Shown: piece after piece, positions 1 to 12,745 of the stretch
Position numbering within the stretch: the first letter of the stretch is position 1
How the letters are laid out: each line of letters begins with the position of its first letter
Assembly: GCA_027422505.1 (NCBI GenBank)
Contig: JAPQWV010001095.1
Span: forward strand, 1-64,000
Direction of reading: 5' to 3'
From: Craterostigma plantagineum
Lineage: Eukaryota; Streptophyta; Magnoliopsida; Lamiales; Linderniaceae
Length of the DNA stretch: 64,000 nucleotides
Notes under the pieces: generated by a model
Told to the model about the DNA's origin: nothing
The model's input: the letters and a program-made list of their open reading frames with translations, nothing else
Databases searched by the model: none
Made by a program: the position numbers and the translations under genes

Positions 1-1780
1 TTCGTCGAACGATCCCGCGGCTTGACGTGGCTTGAGATGTTCAAAACTTAAGCCACGTATGTTTTTTCTCTCTAGTATTTGTTTAGATGAGAGCAAAATG
101 ACCAAGTCCGTTTTTCTTTCTTAGCCAAGACTTCTCCTGTCTTTGCATGTCAAGTGTCTTATTATTGCATGTAGCAAAAATCCACTAACACTAGTTTCTA
201 TTTTTCTAAAACCTTGTCAAGCAAGCCAAAGTGGAGTCATTTGCCACCTCATGTTATGTTGCATATCATGGAATTATACACATGTCTATGACCAAGTCAA
301 CATGCAAACTTTTTATTTATTCCATTTCGGCCATGAGGTTTCTAAATTCTCAACTTAGTACCTCAATTTTAAGTAATAAATAATTAAATCTAATCTAATT
401 ATTTTAATTACAATTGAGCCTCACTTTGTTAATTAATTAAGCACTTATGACAATCTTAAGTCCTATTATTTCAGTGACCCTCAACAGAACATAACTAAAT
501 CATCGACACCTCGAGTCAACTATGCCACTACCTCAACGAATCCCATTCGTTAGGTTCCAGAGGAAAAGCCCACCGTTTTCGTTCAAGTTCATTACCATTT
601 TTAAGCGTGACTCTCTAGGTCCCTCTCAACTGGCATGGGAGGAATCCACGAGTCCCGGTATTCGCCTAGCCTATCTACGGTACCGGACAGGCCCCAGTTG
701 AGAACGAATTTTGATCTAATCGAAATTCGGGCGAACCGACTATAGTGTATGCTTTTAAATACCTCTTATGCGTTTCACTTGCGTCCCCGGTTAGGTAGAG
801 CCATGTAAATGTCAAACGCACAGACCTAACTCTATGTTATAATCGAGACCCAACTGATTATTTAAACTCCGCTCCGTATCTAATACGAGCGAGCTTTCCA
901 AGCTTCGGCCGAAGGCTTTATAATCATTGTTCTCTGATTACCTCATAGGACGTTAACCTATATGAATACAGGCAGTGAAACCCGATAGCAGTCAAAGCCC
1001 GGCAATCACCTCCGTAAACCCGAAACAAGGCAGTGTGACTGTCTAAGTGCGACCTATCAACTTTGGTCAAAACCGCACACTTGAACCGTACGTTTTACCG
1101 TACAGTGTGGTCTTGGCGAGCGGCGCTAACGCACACGAGCAAGCCAAAACGAAAACAAATGCAAGGCGCCGGGATACCCGGAACCAAACCTTGCATTTAG
1201 GTTTCATAATAACTAACCCGAGCTTGATAGAAGACAGGGCATCCAATCCCTTTACTCACTTAGTATTTCATCGGGAGATACTTTTGTGTTCTCATAGCTA
1301 ATCGGAAATTAAGCACGTGCACATAAATGCATTAATTAATTCCTAACCCTAGGAAAGCAATTTAAATGACAAATATGCGGGCTATTTCTAAACTGGTCCT
1401 ATTACATGGGTCGTAAAACAACCGGGGTCTTCGATCTTCAAAGATCAACTCATCGTCACGATGGTGGTCGAACCCTCCAATCTCGCCTTGCATCGAACGG
1501 TCGTCATTTATCTAACTTATCTAGTAAAACGATAAAATACAACGCGGGGGAATTATTTCTCGACCAACCCGTATCCATGTACATACCGGGGGGCAGCAAA
1601 CGACCCTTAAACAACAAAACCCAATTATAACCTAAGCACGCGTAATGTCCCACATAAACATGCAGCACAGAATTTTGACGTCGGGTGCCCGACCGACGTC
1701 ACGAGCGATGATAGTCTCCAAACTACATTGACCGTGAGGCATTCAGTCGAACCATTCATGAGCCGTAGCTCTGATACCAT
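1..1780 (-). repeat. F unit A (partial, left edge)
   Basis: This is the first copy of the F unit, cut by the window edge. It aligns almost base for base with 8,666-10,437 and 22,000-23,787. It contains no convincing coding sequence: the short open frames are not conserved between copies and match no family I know. It ends with the PBS complement at 1768-1779. Confidence 0.7.
1768..1779 (-). other. Primer-binding site (tRNA-iMet type) of F unit A
   Basis: The minus strand reads TGGTATCAGAGC, the standard plant initiator-Met tRNA PBS, one base from the LTR end CCCCAACA. The same site lies at 21250-21261 and 23775-23786 in the other F units. Confidence 0.75.
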
Positions 1781-2429
1781 TGTTGGGGTGGGCCGAATAA
1801 TCGATGCCGGCCCCCGAACAGCGCAACGTGGCGATAGCGGAAGGGCGTTTTTGAACCGAGCGACGTAGGGTGACGAATTCTCTCGATTTTCAATATCTAA
1901 ACTCGACCTAGCGCCCTTCGGCTTCTCCCAAAGGCCAAGATACTACCCTGAGCCAGGAGACCACGTCTAGTTTGAATTTTCTAAATTAGAATTTAATACA
2001 AATTTATTCGAATTGATAATTAATTCCAAACTAATCGAATAAAGCGGCAATCGGCAGTTTTTCAACTATTTAACCGAATCGATTTCCAATCAATACCAAA
2101 TTTTCCAGAATAATTCTACACTTCCCGACGTTCGCAACGAAGGGTCTTTCGAGTCATTCCGACGTCGTTTGTTATTTTTCGTAAAATCAAATCAGCGGTT
2201 CGAAATTATCAGTTCGACTAAAGCGGCAGTCTGCAGTCTTTTGACAGTTTGACGACCGAAAAGATTTTTTTTTTTTGGTAAATTTTCCCAAAATAAAAAA
2301 ACGAAAGAAGTACAGTAAAAGGTGCCCAACCCACCCACAAACCAGTAACAGGCTACTGGTCAAACAAGCACAAACAACACAGCAAGCCAAAACCCACACA
2401 AACACCAAACAAGAAGAACAGCCCAACCC

Positions 2430-5400
2430 TCAACCAACATGCCACAGTCGCTTGATAGCCGCCACCTGGGAGGCAAAACGCGCGTTGAACCGTGTCAAGT
2501 CGCGAACACGCCAAACCGAGAACCAACGAAATCACCTGCTGAGGAGATAAGGAGATGTTCTCTTTCCAACGCCTATTCCGCTCCTTCCAGATGTGATAAA
2601 CCAATGAGGCAACCAAGTGACGGAACATCACGTGAAGAAGATGGTGACCTCGCCATCTCCTAGCTGCCGAACGCACGCCAAACTCCAAACACGAACCGCC
2701 AGCTCCACTTTGTCCTATCTTCAAGCAACTGAACACATCTCAATGAGAATTCACATTCGAAGAAGAGATGATTAGTAGTCTCCGGGAAAAGGCCGCACAA
2801 AGCACACAGATTAGAACCCGCCCGTAACGCAATCCAAGGTTTATCCCGCGTGGAAAGCCGCTCACGAATAGCGAGCTAAAGGATGAACTCGAACTTGGGA
2901 CCCGCACAGGTCCCCCAAACAGATCAGCCCAAGGCACATCCGGGCGACGGTACCTAATGGCATCGCGGGCCCTCGCCGTAGAGAATCGTCCATCAGCAGC
3001 GCCTTTCCATCGTAAAGAGTCCCTCTCCAAAGGGAAATCACAGGGAGCAAAGTTTCAATATCCAAGTATTCAACCGAGTACCTGGGAGGCCAGTTCACCC
3101 GCCGCATTAATGACCGCGGACAGTCTAGTGTCAATAGGAAGACCCATCGCCACCGGACCCCGAGGGAAGTGGTCCACGAGAGGGGAAGGGAGCAGTCACG
3201 GGTCTTTCCAAAGCCAAATCGAGTCACCATTACCCACCGTAAAGTCAACAAGAGGTCGAAAGACATCTCTAAGCTGAAGGACCTTCTTCCAGCTCCACGC
3301 ATCGTTAGACGACGGAAGGACAGCCCAGAAGGATCGCTGGCGAAGTCTCGTATGGAGGAGCCACTTAACCCAAATCGAAGAGAGATCTCTATTCCCAATA
3401 AGCCACAGAAGGCGCAGCATCATGGCCTTATTATCAGCCGTGATCGATCGAATACCAAGGCCTCCTTCATTAACCGGCAGGCACACCTCCTCCCACGCGA
3501 CTTTGGGGGAAGACCCAGCCCACAGAAAACGCCTAAATCTCGTCTCCAAAGCCCTGACCACACCCTTAGGCAGCAGGAACACGCTGGACCAGTACTAATG
3601 AATCGACCCAAGGACGGACCGGATAAGTTGGACCATTCCCTCGTAGGAGAGGGACCGGTTCAACAAGACCCAACCCGCTTATCCACCGCGTGAAGAAGAG
3701 GGGCACAATCCACCAGCCGGAGCCTCGAGTGAAGAAGAGGAACGCCCAGATAACGGACCGGAAGCTTACCCAGCTGAAATCCCATGATGGTCAGGAGGGA
3801 GTTCGAGATATTCTCAGCCCTCTTAGAAACAAACATCTCGCTCTTCCGGGGGTTGGGGCAGAGACCGGACAAAGAAGCAAAGGTATCCAGAGCATCCTTA
3901 AACACCTTGACCGAGCAAGGATCAGCATGGCAAAACAGCATAGATCGTCCGCAAACGTGAGCATTGCCAATCGCATCGACTCACACCGCCAGTGGAACTG
4001 AAATCTGCTATCAGCACGGATGCTCGAGTCAATAATACCATGGAGGACCTCCATGACAAGAGTAAAGAGGTAGGGGGACAGCGGATCTCCCTGTCGCAAG
4101 CCTCTCTTCCCCTCGAAGAAACCCACAGGAGCTCCATTGAGATTAATGGAGAAAGAAGTCGAGGTCACACAAGCAGCCACCCATCTGATAAAGAGAGGGG
4201 GAAACTTCATGGCCGACAGGACCGCCAACAAGAAGCTCCACTCAACCTTGTCGTAGGCCTTCGCCAAATCGACCTTGAAAGCCACGCGCGCCGGCTTGCT
4301 CCGATTCTGATAAGCAAGGCAGATTTCCTGGGCCATCAGAATGTTGTCAGAGATGCGCCTTCCAGGGACAAAGGCAGTCTGTGAGGGATGCACGAGATCA
4401 GCAAGGCAGGGACGCAGCCGTTAGCGAGGATCTTCGAGATAACCTTGAAAATGACATTACAACAAGAGATAGGGCGGAAGTCCGACGCATTCCTAGCAGC
4501 CTCACCTTTCGGAATAAGAGTAATAAGGGTGCTGTTAAGGTCTTTCAGTAAGATGCCAGTGCTGAAGAAGTCCTGGACAGTAAAGGTAAGATCATCGCCA
4601 ACAACCTCCCAAGCAGCTTTGAAGAAAGCTGCAGTGTAACCATCAGGCCTCGGGGCCTTCTCGCTGCCCATCGCGAAAATCACCGCCTTGATCTCATCCC
4701 CCCGTAACCGGACGAATCATATCAGCCCCCACGTCCGGATGAATGGAAGTAGTAACAAAGTTACGGAGATCATCCACACGAACCGGAGTGTCACTACCCG
4801 ACTTCCCAAGTAGCTCCTTATAGAATCGGATCAGTTCAGCCGCCACCTGCTGATCACCCTCAATAACCAGCCCATTATCGTCCTCCAACGAGAGAATACG
4901 ATTACGTGCACGTCTCAGAGTCACCTTCTTGAAGAAGAAAGAGGTACATTGGTCCCCGTCCTTAAGCCAAGCAAGTTTGGCCCGCTGAGAGAGGGCAGAC
5001 TGTTCAATCTCCACAGCCTTGCAGTATAAACACCTGCACGTAGACTCGAAGTCAAGGAAAAGGGGTTCCGAGGGGTATTTCTCAACGAAAGATTGACTCA
5101 GCTCAAGGAAGTGTTTGGCCTCAAGAACATTCCTAGCCAAGTCCCCCTTCATGCGTCTAAGATCGCGAATGTGTGGCTTGAGCATCTTAAGTCGGCGAAC
5201 AAAAGAGAACATCGGGAAGCCATCGAATGATCCAGCCAACCTCTTCTCACCACGTCAATGAACCTAGGATCAGAAACCAAAAAGTTATCAAACTTGAAGC
5301 AAGGACGCCTCCCACTTCCCCGGGCAGCCGCAAGGATAAGAGGAGAGTGATCGGAAGTAGCGGGAAAATCGCAGTAGTAAGCCAAATCGGGTGGGTAGCA

Positions 5401-6025
5401 AACCACGAGGGATTGCCAGCCATGCGATCAAGCCGCCGCCAGATACCAGCCTCCGCACGCTGCTGGTTGAACCAAGTGAAGAACCTCCCCGTCGAAGGTA
5501 AGGTAGTCAGGTCGGCATTGATCAAGCAATCCCTGAGCTCCGTCGCCTCCACAACAGACGGATTACCACCCTTCGCCTCGGAAATATCAGTAACGGCATT
5601 GAAATCCCGAGGATCAGCCACGGATCGTTGGCCCTATTCTCCGAAATCCGGATAATCTCATCCCAAAGATCAGCCCTCTCCTCTCGCCTATTCTTCCCAT
5701 ACACAAAGGAAATATAGCAGAGTTCCTGCGATGCAAGAGAATGAACCCTACAATGAACTGCTTGTATAGAGCAGCCCACAATGGTGACATGAACAAAACT
5801 GGGGTCCCAACCAACTCAAATCCTCGTTCCCGGCCCATCACCATAATCAAAAACCATTGCCAAGAGTCCCTAATGCCTCCGGAGACAGCACTAGCGTTAA
5901 TAGAAGAGACACGAGTTTCCAAAAGCCCGAAAAGTTTTAAATCAAACTTAGATAAGATCCATCACCGCCCTCCCATGGTCTCTCTTATTGAGACCCCTCA
6001 CATTCCACGAGGCGAGCGCGATCAT
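2430..6025 (-). pseudogene. LINE-1 ORF2 (EN-RT), frameshifted
   Basis: This is the counterpart of the intact LINE-2 ORF2, from its ATG at 6025 to the stop at 2430. The apurinic-type endonuclease, reverse transcriptase (fragments with the AFKVDLAKAYDKVEW and GLRQGDPLSPYL motifs) and C-terminal zinc-binding reverse-transcriptase domain can all be read, but only in pieces in different frames (for example 5247-5621, 4694-5239, 3791-4393, 3196-3582). Several small indels and the loss of an intact catalytic-motif reading frame make it inactive. Its start overlaps the end of ORF1 by a few bases, the usual plant L1 arrangement. Confidence 0.9.
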
Positions 6026-7903
6026 GATAAACCGTCCAGAAGGGCTGCTTTAGGACCCTCAGAAGCGCACTCATCATCAACATCAGACAAAGCATGGAAG
6101 GGGTTACTTGCGTTACCCCAGAAAAGTGCATTACGCTCCGCCTCAGCCCGGAGCTCATCATCACTAGTCTCATCACTAGTCTCAGCCGAGGGGCACAGAG
6201 GGTCAGTCCCACGAGAACTCGTAGTCGCCTCCTGTGTAGAAGCCACCGGATGAACCGTAGCCGCCTGGTGAGAACCAACGGAAATCTTGCCCCTCGGCCC
6301 AACCTGTCGCCAATCATCATCTCTAGGCCTACGAACCCGAATCGCGTTACCCAAGGTGGGCTGCCTCTCCCGCTTCTCATTAGGATGAGTGGCCTTAACC
6401 GCAGTAGTCTTCTTGGCCATCGGGCAAGAACCATCCGAATGGGTCCACGTATCACACCTCGTACACTTAGAAGGCTTCCATTCGTACTCCACAGTAAACG
6501 GAACCATCCCACGTGGACTCCCATCCTCAGAGGGCAGCCTAATATTAAACTTCTCAATAAACTCCGTCTTTAGGTCCTTAATGATACAGACCCGAGCATA
6601 GTCGATACGAGTAGCACTCATAGTAATGCCGTCGGCGAAAAGCGGCTGCCCAACGGCACTAGCTACGATGCCCAAGCCCGCGGGGGTCCAAAATTCATTG
6701 GGATATTCCTAAGCTTGACCCACAACGGAACCTCCGTATATTCCTTTCGCTCGAACGACATGCCGGGCCTCCAAGCTTCCAAGAAGAGGGGCTGCCCCTG
6801 CCATAACCAAGGACCTCCCTCGAGAGCCGCCGTCATCGACTTATCCGAGTCAAACCTGAAAATAAAAAAGCCGTTGATCGTGGCCTGAACCTCTTCCACA
6901 CCCGCCCAAGATGATCGAACGAACTTCTCCACGAAGGGGAAATAAGGCCGCCGTCCAAGAAAATAACCCACCAAAGTGTGGTTCCATCTATCCAGCCCTT
7001 GCTTAGCAACCTCCCACGTAGGACAAACAACTGCCACCCCATCAACAACAGTGGGAGGAGTGAAACTAAGCGCCGTTCGCTGTTGTGGTCGAATACGTCT
7101 CCCCGTTAGGACTTGCGCAAAAGAGGAACCCACAGCTCCTCCATCACCATTCTTAGGGGGTAAAGAAGTATCCGAACCAGTCCTCGGGGCCATTCTTTGA
7201 GTACCCCCAGGCCCAACCGCTGAAGATAAATGCCCAGCCTTGCGCCCAGAAACAAACCGGGGCTGAGAGTTACGCCTAGAAACAGCCGTCCCGCCAGCAT
7301 GAACAGGCGAGGAAGAAACCCTAGTTGGAACCTCACTCTCACTAGATGCACGATCTTTCCCCGATCCCGCAGCCGAGATATCAGTACCGGTCACCGAAGA
7401 AGAGAAGCCCTCACCGGTGTGTCTCGCTGCCGAGTTCAACCCAATCGCCCCATGAGCCAAAGCACCAACAGCGACTTGGGCACCCCGACCTGAACCTGGA
7501 AAGCTATCCGTCGACGAAGACCTAGGTGGAGTCAGCTCACCCGGCCTATTGGTACGCTTCAGAATACTCCGAATAGGCGCATTACGTAGGGGCTGAGAAA
7601 CCCCTGCAGCACCGAGACCCCCAGACAAAACCCCATGCACCGGGTTCGACGCATTCGTATCATACGAGCGAGAACGACCACCCAACCCTCCGAGATGCTC
7701 GTCAGAGACCAGGGAGTCGAAGGGGCAGTTTCCCCAGATGCTGAGCCGAGATTAACACCCAATAACCGAGTCATGAGGGAGTTAAATTCCGAACGATTAA
7801 GAGCAGCCGCAAATTCCGGGTATTTAGCGGCCAAAGCATCGAGGTCCGGCAACTTCCTAGACGCACGAACAGGTTCCGATGATGAAGGAGAAGCCATATC
7901 CAC
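6022..7903 (-). pseudogene. LINE-1 ORF1 (DUF4283 / zinc-knuckle RNA-binding protein), frameshifted
   Basis: The protein probably begins MDMASPSSSE at 7903. It then has a low-complexity Ser/Gly/Pro-rich region, a DUF4283 domain (WNHTLVGYFLGRRPYFP...), PLWVKLRNIP and a CCHC-type knuckle (CTRCDTWTHSDGSCP). In this family ORF1 binds the element RNA. It is broken twice: between the N-terminal frame (7559-7903) and the next frame (6663-7685), and again at about 6690, where one T appears to be missing after the codons for MNF. The second lesion is identical in LINE-2, so it predates both insertions. Confidence 0.85.
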
Positions 7904-8395
7904 TCAGTCCAATCAGTCCAAGGGGACAGACGGCAACAGCCAGGGAAAAAAAGAAAGGGTTTTGTGGTGGAATATGAAAAGTCACGGCAAGAAAAAAAGG
8001 CCCTCCGACCGCCGTCTGATCCCGGCGATGGAGGGTGGTGCGGGGGTGTCTTGGTGAGTGGTAGTAGGTGGTGCAGAACGCCGGCGACCGTGTGGATCTG
8101 GGCGGACGGGGATGGAAGATGAAGGTGGGCAGATTTGTGGTGAGGGATACGAACAGTCACAGCTACAAACGATTGAAATCCACCCCAAGACCACCGCCGT
8201 CTGATCCCGGCGGCGGGGGGTCGCCGAGTACCTCCAAGGTGAGTCCAAAACGGCCGGAGATGACGTGGGTAGTGGTCGGAAAAGAAGAAATCTGAAGAAA
8301 TCGCCTACTTGTGAAAATCGCACCTACTGACGGTGTTAGAGAGAAAGTCAACGAAAGTCAACGCGCGCGACAAGAGAGGTTTTAATAATGATATT
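7904..8395 (-). promoter_or_regulatory. LINE-1 5' UTR / presumed internal promoter
   Basis: About 490 bp lie between the 5' TSD and the first ORF1 codon. The CCGTCTGATCCCGGCG motif occurs twice (about 8013 and 8196), a partial internal duplication. Promoter activity is inferred from position: plant L1 elements carry internal promoters here. Confidence 0.5.
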
Positions 8396-10850
8396 CCGAA
8401 AAGATTTTTTATCAATACCAAATTTCCAGAATGATTCTACACTTCCAAACGATCACAACGAGGGGTCTTTTGAATCATTCCGAGGTAGTTTGGTACTTGT
8501 CGTAAAATCAAATCAGTAGGGTTCGGAATATACCTTTCGTGTACGTGATTACACCTCTGATCATTCCGGGGCCTCCGGGCTAGATCGTCACGCCGCTATG
8601 TCTTTGATCAAACCTCCAATACTGCTCCCGATGGCTAGACGCAGTTCGGTTCGGGCGTCGGGCTTCGTCGAACGATCCCGTGGCTTGATGTGGCTTGAGA
8701 AGTTCAAAACTTAAGCCAACGTATGTTTTTCTCTCTAGTATTTGTTGAGATGAGAGCAAAAATGACCAAGTCCTTTTTCTTTCTTAGTCAAGCCTTCTCA
8801 GTCTCTTTGCAAGTCAAGTGTCTTATTATTGCATGTCGTAAAAATCCACTAACACTAGTTTACTATTTTTCTATAACACTTGTCAAGCAAGCCAAGAGTG
8901 AGTCATTTGCCACCTCATGTTATGTTGCATATCATGGAATTATACACATGTTCTATGACCAAGTCAACATGCAAACTTTTTATTTATTCCATTTCGGCCC
9001 ATGAGGTTTCTAAATTCTCAATTTAGTCCCTTTTAAGTAATAAAATAATTAAATCCAATCTAATTATTTTAATTACAATTGAGCCTCACTTTGTTAATTA
9101 ATTAATCACTTAAGACAATCTTAAGTCCTAATTATTTCCGTGACCCTCAACGGAACATAACTAAATCGTCGACACCTCGTATCAACTATGCCACTACCTC
9201 AACGAATCCCATTCGTTAGGTTCCAGAGGAAAAGCCCGCCGTTTTCGTTCAAGTTCATTACCATTTTTAAGCGTGACTCTCTAGGTCCCTCTCAACTGGC
9301 ATGGGAGGAATCCACGAGTCCCGGTATTTGCCTAGCCTATCCACGGTACCGGACAGGCCCCAGTTGAGAACGAATTTTGATCTAATCGAAATTCGGGCGA
9401 ACCAACTATAGTGTATGCTTTTAAATACCTCTTATGCATTTCACTTGCATCCCGGTTAGGTAGAGCCATGTAAATGTCAAACTCACAGACCTAACTCTAT
9501 GTTATAATCGAGACCCAACCGATTATTTAAACTCCGCTCCGTATCTAATACGAGCGAGCTTTCCAAGCTTCGGCCGAAGGCTTTATAATCATTGTTCTCT
9601 GATTACCTCATAGGACGTTAACCTATATGAATACAGGCAGTGAAACCCGATAGCAGTCAAAGCCCGGCAATCACCTCCGTAAACCCGAAACAAGGCAGTG
9701 TGACTGTCTAAGTGCGACCTATCAACTTTGGTCAAAACCGCACACTTGAACCGTACGTTTTACCGTACAGTGTGGTCTTGGCGAGTGGCGCTAACGCACA
9801 CGAGCAAGCCAAAACGAAAACAAATGCAAGGCGCCGGGATACCCGGAACCAAACCTTGCATTTAGGTTTCATAATAACTAAACCCGAGCTTGATAGAAGA
9901 CAGGGCATCCAATCCCTTTACTCACTTAGTATTTCATCGGGAGATACTTTTGTGTTCTCATAGCTAATCGGAAATTAAGCACGTGCACATAAATGCATTA
10001 ATTAAATTCCTAACCCTAGGAAAGCAATTTAAATGGACAAATATGCGGGCTATTTCTAAACTGGTCCTATTACATGGGTCGTAAAACAACCGGGGTCTTC
10101 GATCTTCAAACATCAACTCATCGTCACGATGGTGGTCGAACCCTCCAATCTCGCCTTGCATCGAACGGTCGTCATTTTATCTAACTTATCTAGTAAAACG
10201 ATAAAATACAATGCGGGGGGAATTATTTCCCGACCAACCCGTAATCCATGCACATACCGGGGGGCAGCAAACGACCCTTAAACAAAAAACCCAATTATAA
10301 CCTAAGCCCGCGTAATGTCCCACATAAACATGCAGCACAGAATTTTGAAGTCGGGTGCCCGACCGACGTCACGAGCGATGATAGTCTCCAAACTACATTG
10401 ACCGTGAGGCATTCGGTCGAACCATTCATGAACCGTATGTGGCGCCCCGACTTCCTAACCGCCTAACCTAGCGCATTTCTACGTGCCTAACGAGTTTGTA
10501 AGTAAAGAAGTGCACCGAAAACGCGTACAAATTTTTTCATTTACGAAATGGAACATTGTTCTGTACAAGACAAAAGAATGCATGTCGAACATCAAGTTCC
10601 AGTCATGGTCTAACTACAACGGCGAAGGTGTGTCGGCACAGCAAAAGCTCCTATGCGCCTGGCCTCACAGGTCGTCATCCACACACACACGTCCACCCCA
10701 AAAGCAGCACGAAGCTCCAAAAGGTTGGCCTTGCCTTGAAGACGCGGTCACATACCGTGATCGCCGGTGCCTACAACACACAACGTAAGGAATGAGCCAC
10801 CGAGGCTCAGTAAGCAGAAATCATGCATGTGTGCACGTGTCACTCCCCCG

Positions 10851-10986
10851 CAACGGCAATCCGCGCCGATGCATATATCACTCGCAAAGGCAATCCACGC
10901 CGATGCATATAGCACTCGCAAAGGCAATCCTCGCCGATGCATATAACACTCGCAAAGGCGAACCGCGCCGATGCATATTACAGTCG
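10851..10986. repeat. Minisatellite, 4 x 34 bp, in G1 LTR
   Basis: Four consecutive 34-bp units share the core CGCCGATGCATAT followed by CACTCG. Units start at 10851, 10885, 10919 and 10953. The right LTR has the same array at 18587-18722. Confidence 0.9.
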
Positions 10987-11904
10987 TACCAACGTACTCA
11001 GACTAATGTTACTCAGGGCCCTCGGCTAATCTCACTATGCACCACAAGAGCTCACGTCCCTCAGGGACAACACGACAGCGGTCCACGCCGGATGGCCGAA
11101 CCCTAGGATGCACATCGTTCCCCTAGGTCGCCATATAATCCCGGTCGTCCCCGACTGTCCAGCGGTCGCTCACGCTGGTAGCCCACGCTGAGGTAGCCTA
11201 CACCAGGGTTTCACCCTGTGTCGCTTACACCCTCAGGTCGCACCCTCCAGGTCGCCCCCTTACCGCCACGGGCCATGCCCAAATCCTATCCACAGGATAT
11301 CAATATATATATCTACAATAATAGTACGACGACGCTAAAAAGCCGCCCTAGTAGCATAGGAGACAGCCCCTGACTCAACTACGAGTCGACACACTTGCCC
11401 ACATCGGCAAGTCCTCGTCGCGTACAAGCGACACATCATTACGCACACTCAATCCCACGACCCTTCCTCACGAGTTCGTGTGTGCACGTGAGTATGCATA
11501 TGCAGATGCAAGTCAATGCAACATAGGCTTACCACATTTAAATACTTAAATCAATTTACGAAGTCATGAAACCACATAAGCACGTAATCACGCAAATTAG
11601 GCACGTAAAACAAGTTGTGTGTCGTAGTTGGACTTCTACTTACCTGTCGTCCGAGCGTAATTAATATCTTCCCCGTTAGCTCCTAACGTACGACCTTTAA
11701 ACATAATATCATCGTATTAGTATTATGCCCTCGTTAATTAATTAATTAGGTCGAACGAAATTATCGGACTACATTAATTTTCGTTAGAATCCTAAGTAGT
11801 TCGGCACTTACTAGGTCAAGTCCTCACCCAATAAATTCCTAAGTAAGGTTAGTATAAAATTCGTGACCTAGGGTGTTCGGCGAAATTTAGAAGATTTGTT
11901 CACG

Positions 11905-12745
11905 TTTAATTCGCCCGATTTGTCTTTGTACGAATTTCATCTGCCCGATTTAATCTCCTAATACTTTCAAATTCATGAGCAAATCGCCCGATCCATGATA
12001 TGAAAGTCTATTAATCGCTCGATTCTAGGGTTTTCAGATCGCCCACTTTGCTCTTGATTTCGCCCGATTTCTTCATGCATGAGTCCAAGTTCGGCGATTT
12101 GTTCTACTTGTGCCACGTGGAATGTCCAATTAAGTCGTCCGATTTCATTGTATTTACCTTGCCCGATTCCATGCATGGTGCGCCCAAGACATTTCGCCCG
12201 ATTTGGTTGCACACATGAAATCGCCCGATTTCTCATGCATGGGTAGCCCAAAGTGATTCGCCCGATTTGAGGTCTTCAAGAGATGGAATCACCGTGCCTT
12301 GTCGTCATCATGACGTCATCCCGAATTCATGCATAGAGTAGGAATTGTTTTCGGTCGATTTGAGGGCTTGCAAGGATGGAAATCGACCGATTTCAACCTT
12401 GCATGGAGTCGCCCGATTTCAGGGTTTGTTGAGTTCTATCTCGGCGATTTGTTCTCCTTTCGCCACGTGGATTATTCTTTTAAATCGTCCGATTTTAGGT
12501 TTCGCATGAAATCGCCCGATTTCATGGTTTTGAAGTGCTACCAATCGCCGAGATCTCCTAGGGCTTAAATCGCCCGATTAAGTTGTTTCTTACGTCTAAT
12601 TCAATATATTCCTAGCATGCAACGTTTCGCCCGATTTCGAAATGTCTAAATTGGAATCATCGAAGCTCATACTATGTGTTATTTATATTAAATCGCACGA
12701 TTTGTCATATAACTAAAATCGCCCGATTTATTATCTTATTTCCCC
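11905..12745. repeat. Degenerate palindromic motif array (AAATCGCCCGATTT type), G1 left LTR
   Basis: About two dozen copies of a TCGCCCGATTT-like motif, many preceded by AAA or ATT so that each is an imperfect palindrome, occur at irregular spacing of mostly 20-45 bp. Variants (TCGTCCGATTT, TCGGCGATTTG) are interspersed. Two of the CGGCGATTTG variants sit next to a G-box, CCACGTGG (about 12112 and 12472). The matching array in the right LTR is at about 19645-20485. Confidence 0.85.

Larger units (their letters stand above)
2272..8395 (-). mobile_element. LINE-1: full-length non-LTR retrotransposon, antisense
   Basis: A complete LINE lies on the minus strand with its poly(A) (seen as T) at about 2266-2276 and its 5' end at about 8395. 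It is bounded by a 15-bp target-site duplication CCGAAAAGATTTTTT (2257-2271 and 8396-8410). The undisturbed site in F unit C (about 21731) has this sequence once. Order in the sense direction: 5' UTR of about 490 bp, ORF1 (DUF4283-type RNA-binding protein with zinc knuckle), ORF2 (endonuclease plus reverse transcriptase), short 3' UTR, poly(A). It is very similar to LINE-2 throughout, so the family is young, but both ORFs here are frameshifted. Confidence 0.93.

Noticed and set aside
9712..9963. Short open frames repeated in each F unit (1047-1301, 9712-9963, 23109-23300 and similar)
   Set aside because: They recur only because the DNA repeats. Reading length and C-termini change between copies through indels, and no known domain is seen.
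10483..10788. Repeated open frames in the G1 LTRs (10483-10788, 18219-18524 and overlapping frames)
   Set aside because: They are identical in both LTRs because the LTRs are identical; composition follows the minisatellite and non-coding modules.
10851..10986. CRISPR-like array in the G1 LTR
   Set aside because: Units are contiguous with no unique spacers; this is a minisatellite in a plant LTR.
11905..12745. CRISPR-like or satellite interpretation of the TCGCCCGATTT repeats
   Set aside because: Motifs are short, variable and irregularly spaced, without constant repeats or spacers.
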